This document shows, piece by piece, positions 1-11,646 of a DNA stretch of 64,000 bases; positions within the stretch are counted from its first letter, which is position 1; every line of letters starts with the position of its first letter. The stretch lies in contig OY756961.1 of assembly GCA_963580455.1 (NCBI GenBank), forward strand, positions 11,823,001-11,887,000, written 5' to 3'. Position numbers and translations under genes: made by a program. The notes under the pieces are model-generated. The model had not been told where the DNA came from. It saw only the letters and a list, made by a program, of their open reading frames with translations, and did no database searches. This DNA is from Euonymus europaeus. Lineage: Eukaryota; Streptophyta; Magnoliopsida; Celastrales; Celastraceae.

Positions 1-2050
1 TGTACACTTTTTATTGTTCTTCTATGTTAAATTTTATGAAAATGAGCTTCTAGGATTGTTTCGATGCGAAAACATAAACTTTCTATGACAAAAGGACAAA
101 ACCGTTAAAAGCTCCTCCATAGAGAGAGTCGAGCAACTTCGGACAATCAAAGTTGCTCGGCGTACAGTTTATAATGTTCTACTAAGTGAAATTTTACGAG
201 TATAGGCTTCCAAGATTATTTCGATGCCAAAACACCAACATTTAATGACAAATGGACAAAAACTTTAAAAGCTCCTCCATAGAGAGAGTTGAGCAACTTC
301 GGACTATCAAAGTTGCTCGGTGTACGCTTTTTATTGTTCTTTTACGTTAAATTTTACGAAAATGAGCTTCCAGGATCATTTCGATGCCAAAACACCAACT
401 TTCTATGACAAATGGACAAAACCGTTAAAAGCTCCTCCATAGAGAGAGTTGAGCAACTTCAGACAATCAAAGTTGCTCGGTGTACACTTTTTATTGTTCT
501 TCTATGTTAAATTTTACGAAAATGAGCTTCAAGGATTATTTTGATGCCAAAACACCAACTTTCCATGACAAATGGACAAAACCGTTAAAAGCTCTTCCAT
601 AGAGAGAGTTGAGCAATTTCAGACAATCAAAGTTGCTCGGTGTACACTTTTTATTGTTCTTCTATGTTAAATTTTAGGAAAATGAGCTTCCAGGATTATT
701 TCGATGCCAAAACACCAACTTTCTATGACAAATGGACAAAACCGATAAAAGCACCTCCATAGAGAGAGTCGAGCAACTTCGGACAATCAAAGTTGCTCGG
801 CGTACAATTTATAATGTTCTACTAAGTCAAATTTTACGAGTATAGCCTTCCAAGATTATTTCGATGCCAAAACACCAATATTTAATGACAAATGGACAAA
901 AGCGTTAAAAGCTCCTCCATAGAGAGAGTTGAGCAACTTCGTACTATAAACGTTGCTCGGTGTACACTTTTTATTGTTCTTCTATGTTAAATTTTACGAA
1001 AATAAGCTTCCAGGATTATTTCGATGCCAAAACACCAACTTTCTATGACAAATGGACAAAACCAATAAAAGCTCCTCCATAGAGAGAGTTGAGCAACTTC
1101 GGACTATAAAAGTTGCTCGGTGTACACTATTTATTGTTCTTCTATGTTAAATTTTACGAAAATAAGCTTCCAGGATTACTTCGATGCAAAAACACCAACT
1201 TTCTATGACAAATGGACAAAACCAATAAAAGCCCTTCCATAGAGAGAGTTGAGCAACTTCAGACAATCAAAGTTGCTCGGTGTACACTTTTTATTGTTCT
1301 TCTATGTTAAATTTTACGAAAATGATCTTCTAGGATTGTTTCGATGCCAAAACACCAAATTTCTATGACAAATGAATAAAACCGTTAAAAGCTCCTCCAA
1401 AGAGAGAGTCGAGCAACTTCGGACAATCAAAGTTGCTCGGCGTACAGTTTATAATGTTCTACTAAGTCAAATTTTACGATTATAAGCTTCCAAGATTATT
1501 TCGATGCCAAAACACCAACTTTCTATGACAAATGGACAAAACCGTTAAAAGCCCCTCCATAGATAGAGTTGAGCAACTTCAGACAATCAAAGTTGCTTGG
1601 TGTACACTTTTTATTGTTCTTCTATGTTAAATTTTACGAAAATGAGCTTCCAGGATTATTTTGATGCCAAAACACCAACTTTCTATGACAAATGGACAAA
1701 ACCGTTAAAAGCTTCTCCATAGAGAGAGTTGAGCAACTTCAGACAATCAAAGTTGCTCCGTGTACACTTTTTATTGTTCTTCTTTGTTAAATTTTACGAA
1801 AATGAGCTTCCAGGATTATTTCGATGCCAAAACATCAACTTTAAATGACAAATGGACAAAACCATTAAAAGCTCCTCCACAAAGAGAGTTGAGCAACTTC
1901 GGACTATCAAAGTTGCTCGGTGTACACTTTTTATTGTTCTTCTATGTTTAATTTTACGAAAATGAGCTTCGAGGATTATTTTGATGCCAAAACACCAACT
2001 TTCTATGACAAATGGACAAAACCGTTAAAAGTTCCTCCATAGAGAGTGTT
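1..2050 (+). repeat. HOR block 1, end of a roughly 13-monomer unit
   Basis: Sequence from position 1 matches the same class order starting at 2081 (offset 2,080, 13 monomers) and, more closely, at 4000 (offset 3,999). Shared diagnostic changes with the 4000 copy include GATGCGAAAACAT near 65, TTCAAGGATTATTTTG near 528, TTTTAGGAAAATG near 670 and ACCGATAAAAGCACC near 741. The block ends with one F/G dimer at 1731-2050. Its left end lies outside the window. Confidence 0.85.
131..290 (+). repeat. Divergent monomer class B, representative copy
   Basis: Class B keeps the dyad and the 160 bp length but differs from class A in blocks: GGCGTACAGTTTATAATG replaces GGTGTACAC plus T5, then CTACTAAGT, then ACGAGTATAGGCTTCCAAG, then usually ACATTTAATGAC. 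It is almost always entered through AGTCGAGC rather than AGTTGAGC, so the class boundary starts a few bases before the dyad. Copies lie at about 131, 2211, 12447, 34525, 48767, 57571 and many other places. A two-base change GTACAG to GTACAA together with AGCCTTCC marks a B sub-branch, for example at 791-950 and 15168-15327. Confidence 0.93.
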
Positions 2051-2210
2051 GAGCAACTTTGGACAATCAAATTTGCTCGGTGTACACTTTTTATTGTTCT
2101 TCTATGTTAAATTTTATGAAAATGAGCTTCTAGGATTGTTTCGATGCGAAAACACCAACTTTCTATGACAAAAGGATAAAACCGTTAAAAGCTCCTCCAT
2201 AGAGAGAGTC
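2051..2210 (+). repeat. Monomer class T, which precedes class B
   Basis: Marked by CTTCTAGGATTGTTTCGATG and, in this sub-branch, by TATGAAAATG, GATGCGAAAAC and ACAAAAGGA. It is followed directly by a class B monomer, and the same order T then B is seen at about 11647, 16268, 24130, 26528, 30046, 32124, 34365 and 43966. This fixed order points to an old multimer that was amplified as a unit. The first monomer of the window, seen only in part at 1-130, is also class T. Confidence 0.88.
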
Positions 2211-3330
2211 GAGCAACTTCGGACAATCAAAGTTGCTCGGCGTACATTTTATAATGTTCTACTAAGTGAAATTTTACGAGTATAGGCTTCCAAGATTATT
2301 TCGATGCCAAAACACCAACATTTAATGACAAATGGACAAAAACTTTAAAAGCTCCTCCATAAAGAGAGTTGAGCAACTTCGGACAATCAAAGTTGCTCGG
2401 TGTAAACTTTTTATTGTTCTTTTATGTAAAATTTTACGAAAATGAGCTTCCAGGATCATTTCGATGCCAAAACACCAACTTTCTATGACAAATGGACAAA
2501 ACCGTTAAAAGCTCCTCCATAGAGAGAGTTGTGCAACTTCAGACAATCAAAGTTGCTCGGTGTACACTTTTTATTGTTCTTCTATGTTAAATTTTACGAA
2601 AATGAGCTTCCAGGATTATTTTGATGCCAAAACACCAACTTTCTATGACAAATGGACAAAACCGTTAAAAACTCCTCCATAGAGAGAGTTGAGCAATTTC
2701 AGACAATCAAAGTTGCTCGGTGTACACTTTTTATTGTTCTTCTATGTTAAATTTTACGAAAATGAGCTTCCGGGATTATTTCGATGCCAAAACACCAACT
2801 TTCTATGACAAATGGACAAAACCGTTAAAAGCACCTCCATAGAGAGAGTCGAGCAACTTCGGACAATCAAAGTTGCTCGGCGTACAATTTATAATGTTCT
2901 ACTAAGTCAAATTTTACGAATATAGCCTTCCAAGATTATTTCGATGCCAAAACACCAATATTTAATGACAAATGGACAAAAGCTTTAAAAGCTCCTCCAT
3001 AGAGAGAGTTGAGCAACTTCGGACTATAAAAGTTGCTCCGTGTACATTTTTTATTGTTCTTCTATGTTAAATTTTACGAAAATAAGCTTCCAGGATTATT
3101 ACGATGCCAAAACACCAACTTTCTATGACAAATGGACAAAACCAATAAAAGCTCCTCCATAGAGAAAGTTGAGCGACTTCAGACAATCAAAGTTGCTCGG
3201 TGTACACTTTTTATTGTTCTTCTATGTTAAATTTTACGAAAATGAGCTTCCAGGATTATTTCGATGCCAAAACACCAACTTTCCGTGACAAATGGACAAA
3301 ACCGTTAAAAGCTCCTCCATAGAGAGTGTT

Positions 3331-3358
3331 GAGCAACTTCGGACAATCGAAGTTGCTC
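3331..3358. other. Perfect dyad in the satellite monomer (example)
   Basis: Here the left arm GAGCAACTTC (3331-3340), an 8 bp spacer GGACAATC and the right arm GAAGTTGCTC form a perfect 10 bp inverted repeat. Most monomers have AAAGTTGCTC in the right arm and so a 9 bp stem with a 10 bp loop. Spacer variants include AGACAATC and GGACTATC. In class B the entry base C before GAGC can pair with the G after GCTC, giving another 10 bp stem. Whether it forms a cruciform or a transcript hairpin is unknown. Confidence 0.9.
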
Positions 3359-3969
3359 GGTGTACACTTTTTATTGTTCTTCTATGTCAAATTTTATGAG
3401 TATAAGCTTCCAAGATTATTTCGATGGAAAAGACCAACTTTCTATGACAAATGGACAAAACCGTTAAAAGCCCCTCCATAGATAGAGTTGAGCAACTTCA
3501 GACAATCAAAGTTGCTCGGTGTACACTTTTTATTGTTCTTCTATGTTAAATTTTACGAAAATGAGCTTCCAGGATTATTTTGATGCCAAAACACCAACTT
3601 TCTATGACAAATGGACAAAACCGTTAAAAGCTCCTCCATAGAGAGAGTTGAGCAACTTCAGACAATCAAAGTTGCTCCGTGTACACTTTTTATTGTTCTT
3701 CTTTGTTAAATTTTACGAAAATGAGCTTCCAGGATTATTTCGATGCCAAAACACCAACTTTAAATGACAAATGGACAAAACCATTAAAAGCTCCTCCATA
3801 GAGAGAGTTGAGCAACTTCGGACTATCAAAGTTGCTCGGTGTACACTTTTTATTGTTCTTCTATGTTAAATTTTACGAAAATGAGCTTCCAGGATTATTT
3901 TGATGCCAAAACACCAAATTTCTATGACAAATGGACAAAACCGTTAAAAGCTCCTCCATAGAGAGTGTT

Positions 3970-4990
3970 GAGCAACTTTGGACATACAAATTTGCTCGGT
4001 GTACACTTTTTATTGTTCTTCTATGTTAAATTTTATGAAAATGAGCTTCTAGGATTGTTTCGATGCGAAAACATCAACTTTCTATGACAAAAGGACAAAA
4101 CCGTTAAAAGCTCCTCCATAGAGAGAGTCGAGCAACTTCGGACAATCAAAGTTGCTCGGCGTACAGTTTATAATGTTCTACTAAATGAAATTTTACGAGT
4201 ATAGGCTTCCAAGATTATTTCGATGCCAAAACACCAACATTTAATGACAAATGGACAAAAACTTTAAAAGCTCCTCCATAGAGAGAGTTGAGCAACTTCG
4301 GACTATCAAAGTTGCTCGGTGTACACTTTTTATTGTTCTTTTACGTTAAATTTTACGAAAATGAGCTTCCAGGATCATTTCGATGCCAAAACACCAACTT
4401 TCTATGACAAATGGACAAAACCGTTAAAAGCTCCTCCATAGAGAGAGTTGAGCAACTTCAGACAATCAAAGTTGCTCGGTGTACACTTTTTATTGTTCTT
4501 CTATGTTAAATTTTACGAAAATGAGCTTCAAGGATTATTTTGATGCCAAAACACCAACTTTCTATGACAAATGGACAAAACCGTTAAAAGCTCTTCCATA
4601 GAGAGAGTTGAGCAATTTCAGACAGTCAAAGTTGCTCGGTGTACACTTTTTATTGTTCTTCTATGTTAAATTTTAGGAAAATGAGCTTCCAGGATTATTT
4701 CGATGCCAAAACACCAACTTTCTATGACAAATGGACAACACCGATAAAAGCACCTCCATAGAGAGAGTCGAGCAACTTCGGACAATCAAAGTTGCTCGGC
4801 GTACAATTTATAATGTTCTACTAAGTCAAATTTTACGAGTATAGCCTTCCAAGATTATTTCGATGCCAAAACACCAATATTTAATGACAAATGGACAAAA
4901 GCGTTAGAAGCTCCTCCATAGAGAGAGTTGAGCAACTTCGTACTATAAAAGTTGCTCGGTGTACACTTTTTATTGTTCTTCTATGTTAAA
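3970..4990 (+). repeat. HOR block 3, near-copy of the start of the window
   Basis: Runs parallel to 1-990 at an offset of 3,999 bp, sharing the private changes listed for block 1. It opens with TTGGACATACAAATTTGC instead of TTGGACAATC, a change also seen near 18540 and 21420. After about 4990 the match to block 1 is lost. Confidence 0.83.
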
Positions 4991-5729
4991 TTTTACGAAA
5001 ATAAGCTTCCAGGATCATTTCGATGCCAAAACACCAACTTTCAATGACAAATGGACAAAACCGTTAAAAGCTCCTCTATAGAGAGAGTTGAGAAACTTCA
5101 GACAATCAAAGTTGCTCGATGCGCACTTTTTAATGTTCTTCTATGTCAAATTTTATGAGTACAAGCTTCCAAGATTATTTCTATGGCAAAAGACCAACTT
5201 TCTATGACAAATGGACAAAATCGTTAAAAAATCCTCCATAGAGAGTGTTGAGCAACTTCAGACAATCAAAGTTGCACGGTGTATACTTTTTATTGTTCTT
5301 CTATGTTAAATTTTATGAAAATGAGCTTCCAGGATTATTTCGATGCCAAAACACCAACTTTCTATGACAAATGGATAAAACCAATAAAAGCTCCTCCATA
5401 GAGAGAGTTGAGCAACTTCAGACTATCAAAGTTGCTCGGTGTATACCTTTTATTGTTCTTCTATGTTAAATTTTACGAAAATGAGCATCCAGGATTATTT
5501 CGATGCCAAAACACCAACTTTCTATCACAAATGGACAAAACCAATAAAAGCTCCTCCATAGAGAGAGTTGAACAACTTCGGACAATCAAAGTTGCTCGGT
5601 GTACACTTTTTATTGTTTTTCTATGTTAAATTTTACGAAAATGAGCTTCCAGGATTATTTCGATGCCAAAACACCAACTTTCTGTGACAAATGGACAAAA
5701 CCGTTAAAAGCTCCTCCATAGAGAGTGTT
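4991..5729 (+). repeat. Irregular class A/C monomers
   Basis: Four to five monomers, mostly class A, with one class C copy (about 5089-5248, with GATGCGCAC and GAGTACAAGC). No clear higher-order period is visible here. No gene or other element is seen. Confidence 0.75.
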
Positions 5730-7166
5730 GAGCAACTTCAGACAATCAAAGTTGCTCGGTGTACACTTTTTATTGTTCTTCTATGTTAAATTTTACGAAA
5801 ATGAGCTTCTAGGATTGTTTCGATGCCAAACACCGACTTTCTATGACAAATGAACAAAACCGTTAAAAGCTCCTCCAAAGAGAGAGTCGAGCAACTTCGG
5901 ACAATCGAAGTTGCTCGGTATAGACTTTTTATTGTTCTTCTATGTCAAATTTTATGAGTATAAGCTTCCAGGATTATTTCGATGGCAAAAGACCAACTTT
6001 CTATGACAAATGGACAAAAGCTTTAAAAGCTCCTCCATAGAGAGAGTTGAGCAACTTCGGACAATCAAAGTTGCTCGGTGTACACTTTTTATTATTCTTT
6101 TATGTTAAATTTTAAGAAAATGAGCTTCCAGGGTTATTTTGATGCCAAAACACCAACTTTCTGTGACAAATGGACAAAACCGTTAAAAGCTCCTCCATAG
6201 AGAGTGTTGAGCAACTTCAGACAATCAAAGTTGCTCGGTGTACACTTTTTATTGTTCTTCTATGTTAAATTTTACGAAAATGAGCTTCTAGGATTGTTTC
6301 GATGCCAAACACCGACTTTCTATGACAAATGAACAAAACCGTTAAAAGCTCCTCCAAAGAGAGAGTCGAGCAACTTCGGACAATCAAAGTTGCTCGGCGT
6401 ACAGTTTATAATGTTCTACTAAGTCAAATTTTACGAGTTTAGGCTTCCAAGATTATTTCGATTCTAAAACACCAACTTTCTATGACAAATGGACAAAACC
6501 GTTAAAAGCTCCTCCATAGAGAGAGTTGAGCAACTTCGGACAATCAAAGTTGCTCGGTGTACACTTTTTATTATTCTTTTATGTTAAATTTTACGAAAAT
6601 GAGCTTCCAGGATTATTTCGATGCCAAAACACCAACTTTCTGTGACAAATGGACAAAACCGTTAAAAGCTCCTCTATAGAGAGTGTTGAGCAACTTCAGA
6701 CAATTAAAGTTGCTCGGTGTACACTTTTTATTGTTCTTCTATGTTAAATTTTACGAAAATGAGCTTCTAGGATTGTTTCGATGCCAAACACCGACTTTCT
6801 ATGACAAATGGACAAAACCGTTAAAAGCTCCTCCAAAGAGAGAGTCGAGCAACTTCGGACAATCAAAGTTGCTCGGCGTACAGTTTATAATGTTCTACTA
6901 AGTCAAATTTTACGAGTTTAGGCTTCCAAGATTATTTCGATTCTAAAACACCAACTTTCTATGACAAATGGACAAAACAGTTAAAAGCTCCTCCATAGAG
7001 AGAGTTGAGCAACTTCGGACAATCAAAGTTGCTCGGTGTACACTTTTTATTATTCTTTTATGTTAAATTTTAAGAAAATGAGCTTCCAGGATTATTTTGA
7101 TGCCAAAACACTAACTTTCTATGACAAATGGACAAAACCGTTAAAAGCTCCTTCATAGAGAGAGTT
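5730..7166 (+). repeat. 479 bp trimer HOR, three copies
   Basis: Three units start at 5730, 6209 and 6688, each 479 bp because the T monomer has a one-base deletion (GATGCCAAACACCG). Units 2 and 3 are nearly identical. Unit 1 carries a class C monomer where units 2 and 3 carry a class B monomer with the private changes GAGTTTAGGC and CGATTCTAAAAC. The third monomer in each has TTTTTATTATTCTTTTATG. Confidence 0.9.
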
Positions 7167-8446
7167 GAGCAACTTCGGACAATCGAAGTTGCTCGGTATA
7201 CACTTTTTATTGTTCTTCTATGTCAAATTTTATGAGTATAAGCTTCCAGGATTATTTCGATGGCAAAAGACCAACTTTCTATGACAAATGGACAAAAGCT
7301 TTAAAAGCTCCTCCATAGAGAGTGTTGAGCAACTTCGGACAATCAAAGTCGCTCGGTGTACACTTTTTATTGTTCTTCTACTTGAAATTTTATGAATGTA
7401 AGCTTCTTAGATTATTTCGATGCAAAAACAACAACTTTCTATGACAAATGGAAAAAACAGTTAAAAGCTCCTCCATAGAGAGAGTTGAACAACTTCAGAC
7501 AATCAAAGTAGCTCGGTGTGCACTTTTTATTGTTCTTTTATGTTAAATTTTACGAAAATGAGCTTCCAGGATCATTTCGATGCCAAAACACCAACTTTCT
7601 ATGACAAATGGACAAAACCGTTAAAAGCTCCTCCATAGAGAGAGTTGATCAACTTCGGACAATCAAAGTTGCTCGGTGTACACTTTTTATTGTTCTTCTA
7701 TGTCAAATTTTACGAAAATGAGCTTCTAGGATTGTTTCGATGGCAAAACACCAACTTTCTATGACAAATGGACAAAACCGTTAAAAGCACCTCCATAGAG
7801 AGAGTCGAGCAACTTCGGACAATCAAAGTTGCTCGGCGTACAATTTATAATCTTCTACTAAGTCAAATTTTACGAGTATAGCCTTCCAAGATTATTTCGA
7901 TGCCAAAACACCAATATTTAATGACAAATGGACAAAAGCTTTAAAAGCTCCTCCATAGAGAGAGTTGAGCAACTTCGGACTATAAGAGTTGCTCGGTGTA
8001 CACTTTTTATTGTTCTTCTATGTTAAATTTTACGAAAATAAGCTTCCAAGATTATTTCGATGACAAAACACCAACTTTCTATGACAAATGGACAAAACCA
8101 ATAAAAGCTCCTCCATAGAGAGAGTTGAGCAACTTCAGACAATCAAAGTTGCTCGGTGTACACTTTTTATTGTTCTTCTATGTTAAATTTTATGAAAATA
8201 AGCTTCCAGGATTATTTCGATGCCAAAACACCAACTTTCCGTGACAAATGGACAAAACAGTTAAAAGCTCCTCCATAGAGAGTGTTGAGCAACTTCGGAC
8301 TATCAAAGTTGCTCGGTGTACACTTTTTATTGTTCTTTTACGTTAAATTTTACGAAAATGAGCTTCCAGGATCATTTCGATGCCAAAACACTAACTTTCT
8401 ATGACAAATGGACAAAACCGTTAAAAGCTCCTCCATAGAGAGAGTT
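7167..8446 (+). repeat. Mixed monomers between two HOR domains
   Basis: Eight monomers in the order C, D, A, A/T, B (AGCCTTCC branch), then A forms. The class D copy at 7327-7486 is the first in the window. No local higher-order period and no non-satellite DNA are seen. Confidence 0.8.
7327..7486 (+). repeat. Monomer class D, representative copy
   Basis: Marked by AAAGTCGCTCGG in the right dyad arm, CTACTTGAAATTTTATG, GTAAGCTTCTTAG and ATGGAAAAAACAG. The T to C change in GTCGC breaks one base pair of the dyad. It is single here and then becomes frequent between about 33.9 and 52 kb. A 161 bp branch with AAACAACTAAC and TATCACAAATGG is spread at 39.5-40.5 kb and 46.4 kb. Confidence 0.9.
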
Positions 8447-11400
8447 GAGCAACTTCAGACAATCAAAGTTGCTCCGTATACACTTTTTATTGTTCTTCTT
8501 TGTTAAATTTTACGAAAATGAGCTTCCCGGATTATTTCGATGCCAAAACACCAACTTTAAATGACAAATGGACAAAACCATTAAAAGCTCCTCCATAAAG
8601 AGAGTTGAGCAACTTCGGACTATCAAAGTTGCTCGGTGTACACTTTTTATTGTTCTTCTACGTTTAATTTTACGAAAATGAGCTTCCAGGATTATTTCGA
8701 TGCCAAAACACCAACTTTCTATGACAAATGGACAAAACCGTTAAAAGCTCCTCCATAGAGAGAGTTGAGCAACTTCAGACAATCAAAGTTGCTCCGTGTA
8801 CACTTTTTATTGTTCTTCTTTGTTAAATTTTACGAAAATGAGCTTCCAGGATTATTTCGATGCCCAAACACCAACTTTAAATGACAAATGGACAAAACCA
8901 TTAAAAGCTCCTCCATAAAAAGAGTTGAGCAACTTCGGACTATCAAAGTTGCTCGGTGTACACTTTTTATTGTTCTTCTACGTTTAATTTTACGAAAATG
9001 AGCTTCCAGGATTATTTTGATGCCAAAACACCAACTTTCTATGACAAATGGACAAAACCGTTAAAAGCTCCTCCATAGAGAGAGTTGAGCAACTTCAGAC
9101 AATCAAAGTTGCTCCGTGTACACTTTTTATTGTTCTTCTTTGTTAAATTTTACGAAAATGAGCTTCCAGGATTATTTCGATGCCAAAACACCAATTTTAA
9201 ATGACAAATGGACAAAACCATTAAAAGCTCCTCCATAAAGAGAGTTGAGCAACTTCGGACTATCAAAGTTGCTCGGTGTACACTTTTTATTGTTCTTCTA
9301 CGTTTAATTTTACGAAAATGAGCTTCCAGGATTATTTTGATGCCAAAACACCAACTTTCTATGACAAATGGACAAAACCGTTAAAAGCTCCTCCATAGAG
9401 AGAGTTGAGCAACTTCAGACAATCAAAGTTGCTCCGTGTACACTTTTTATTGTTCTTCTTTGTTAAATTTTACGAAAATGAGCTTCCAGGATTATTTCGA
9501 TGCCAAAACACCAACTTTAAATGACAAATGGACAAAACCATTAAAAGCTCCTCCATAAAGAGAGTTGAGCAACTTCGGGCTATCAAAGTTGCTCGGTGTA
9601 CACTTTTTATTGTTCTTCTACGTTTAATTTTACGAAAATGAGCTTCCAGGATTATTTCGATGCCAAAACACCAACTTTCTATGACAAATGGACAAAACCG
9701 TTAAAAGCTCCTCCATAGAGAGAGTTGAGCAACTTCAGACAATCAAAGTTGCTCCGTGTACACTTTTTATTGTTCTTCTTTGTTAAATTTTACGAAAATG
9801 AGCTTCCAGGATTATTTCGATGCCAAAACACCAACTTTAAATGACAAATGGACAAAACCATTAAAAGCTCCTCCATAAAAAGAGTTGAGCAACTTCGGAC
9901 TATCAAAGTTGCTCGGTGTACACTTTTTATTGTTCTTCTACGTTTAATTTTACGAAAATGAGCTTCCAGGATTATTTTGATGCCAAAACACCAACTTTCT
10001 ATGACAAATGGACAAAACCGTTAAAAGCTCCTCCATAGAGAGAGTTGAGCAACTTCAGACAATCAAAGTTGCTCCGTGTACACTTTTTATTGTTCTTCTT
10101 TGTTAAATTTTACGAAAATGAGCTTCCAGGATTATTTCAATGCCAAAACACCAACTTTAAATGACAAATGGACAAAACCATTAAAAGCTCCTCCATAAAG
10201 AGAGTTGAGCAACTTCGGACTATCAAAGTTGCTCGGTATACACTTTTTATTGTTCTTCTACTTTTAATTTTACGAAAATGAGCTTCCAGGATTATTTCGA
10301 TGCCAAAACACAAACTTTCTATGACAAATGGACAAAACCGTTAAAAGCTCCTCCATAGAGAGAGTTGAGCAACTTCAGACAATCAAAGTTGCTCCGTGTA
10401 CACTTTTTATTGTTCTTCTTTGTTAAATTTTACGAAAATGAGCTTCCAGGATTATTTCGATGCCAAAACACCAACTTTAAATGACAAATGGACAAAACCA
10501 TTAAAAGCTCCTCCATAAAGAGATTTGAGCAACTTCGGACTATCAAAGTTGCTCGGTGTACACTTTTTATTGTTCTTCTACGTTTAATTTTACGAAAATG
10601 AGCTTCCAGGATTATTTCGATGCCAAAACACCAACTTTCTATGACAAATGGACAAAACCGTTAAAAGCTCCTCCATAGAGAGAGTTGAGCAACTTCAGAC
10701 AATCAAAGTTGCTCCGTGTACACTTTTTATTGTTCTTCTTTGTTAAATTTTACGAAAATGAGCTTCCAGGATTATTTCGATGCCAAAACACCAACTTTAA
10801 ATGACAAATGGACAAAACCATTAAAAGCTCCTCCATAAAAAGAGTTGAGCAACTTCGGACTATCAAAGTTGCTCGGTGTACACTTTTTATTGTTCTTCTA
10901 CGTTTAATTTTACGAAAATGGGCTTCCAGGATTATTTTGATGCCAAAACACCAACTTTCTATGACAAATGGACAAAACCGTTAAAAGCTCCTCCATAGAG
11001 AGAGTTGAGCAACTTCAGACAATCAAAGTTGCTCCGTGTACACTTTTTATTGTTCTTCTTTGTTAAATTTTACGAAAATGAGCTTCCAGGATTATTTCGA
11101 TGCCAAAACACCAATTTTAAATGACAAATGGACAAAACCATTAAAAGCTCCTCCATAAAGAGAGTTGAGCAACTTCGGACTATCAAAGTTGCTCGGTATA
11201 CACTTTTTATTGTTCTTCTACTTTTAATTTTACGAAAATGAGCTTCCAGGATTATTTCGATGCCAAAACACCAACTTTCTATGACAAATGGACAAAACCG
11301 TTAAAAGCTCCTCCATAGAGAGAGTTGAGCAACTTCAGACAATCAAAGTTGCTCCGTGTACACTTTTTATTGTTCTTCTTTGTTAAATTTTATGAAAATG

Positions 11401-11646
11401 AGCTTCCAGGATTATTTCGATGCCAAAACACCAACTTTAAATGACAAATGGACAAAACCATTAAAAGCTCCTCCATAAAGAGAGTTGAGCAACTTCGGAC
11501 TATCAAAGTTGATCGGTGTACACTTTTTATTGTTCTTCTACGTTTAATTTTACGAAAATGAGCTTCCATGATTATTTTAATGCCAAAACACCAACTTTCT
11601 ATGACAAATGGACAAAACCGTTAAAAGCTCCTCCATAGAGACTGTT
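8447..11646 (+). repeat. Ten copies of the 320 bp F/G dimer with a 960 bp super-period
   Basis: F monomers begin at 8447, 8767, 9087 and every 320 bp up to 11327, alternating strictly with G. Three-dimer periodicity is visible on top: CCATAAAAAGAG occurs in dimers 2, 5 and 8, and GGTATACAC with CTACTTTTAATTTT in dimers 6 and 9. The last dimer is private, with TTTTATGAAAATG in F and TTTTAATGCC in G. The sequence was therefore probably amplified first as a dimer and later as a hexamer. Confidence 0.95.
8767..9086 (+). repeat. F/G dimer, representative 320 bp unit
   Basis: F (8767-8926) is marked by GCTCCGTGTAC, TTCTTTGTTAAATT and CTTTAAATGACAAATGG, and by loss of the usual TAG through CCATAAA. 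G (8927-9086) is marked by CTACGTTTAATTTT. The pair occurs once in several HORs, for example 1731-2050, 3650-3969, 15968-16287 and about 26208-26527, and is amplified at 8447-11646 and 13248-15167. Confidence 0.92.

Larger units (their letters stand above)
2051..3969 (+). repeat. HOR block 2, 12 monomers
   Basis: Opens with a T monomer whose dyad reads GAGCAACTTT and AAATTTGCTC, then class B, then a monomer with GTGTAAAC and TATGTAAAATTTT near 2400. Those last changes are also found near 12000, 16640 and 28480, so this block belongs with the blocks starting at 11647, 16268 and 28127 rather than with its direct neighbours. It holds a 159 bp class C monomer near 3425 and closes with an F/G-like dimer at 3650-3969. 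Confidence 0.83.

Noticed and set aside
1760..1951. Open reading frame of 63 codons
   Set aside because: It is satellite sequence that stays open only because CCATAG has become CCACAA. The same peptide words recur in other short frames across the array, and 160 bp shifts the frame with every monomer.
3331..3375. Rho-independent terminator (dyad followed by T5)
   Set aside because: The T run begins about 10 bp after the stem, there is no upstream gene, and the context is a eukaryotic satellite.
5408..6901. Open reading frames of 72-73 codons at 5408-5629 and 6683-6901
   Set aside because: Both are translations of adjacent monomers with no conserved frame, no domain and no promoter or splice context.
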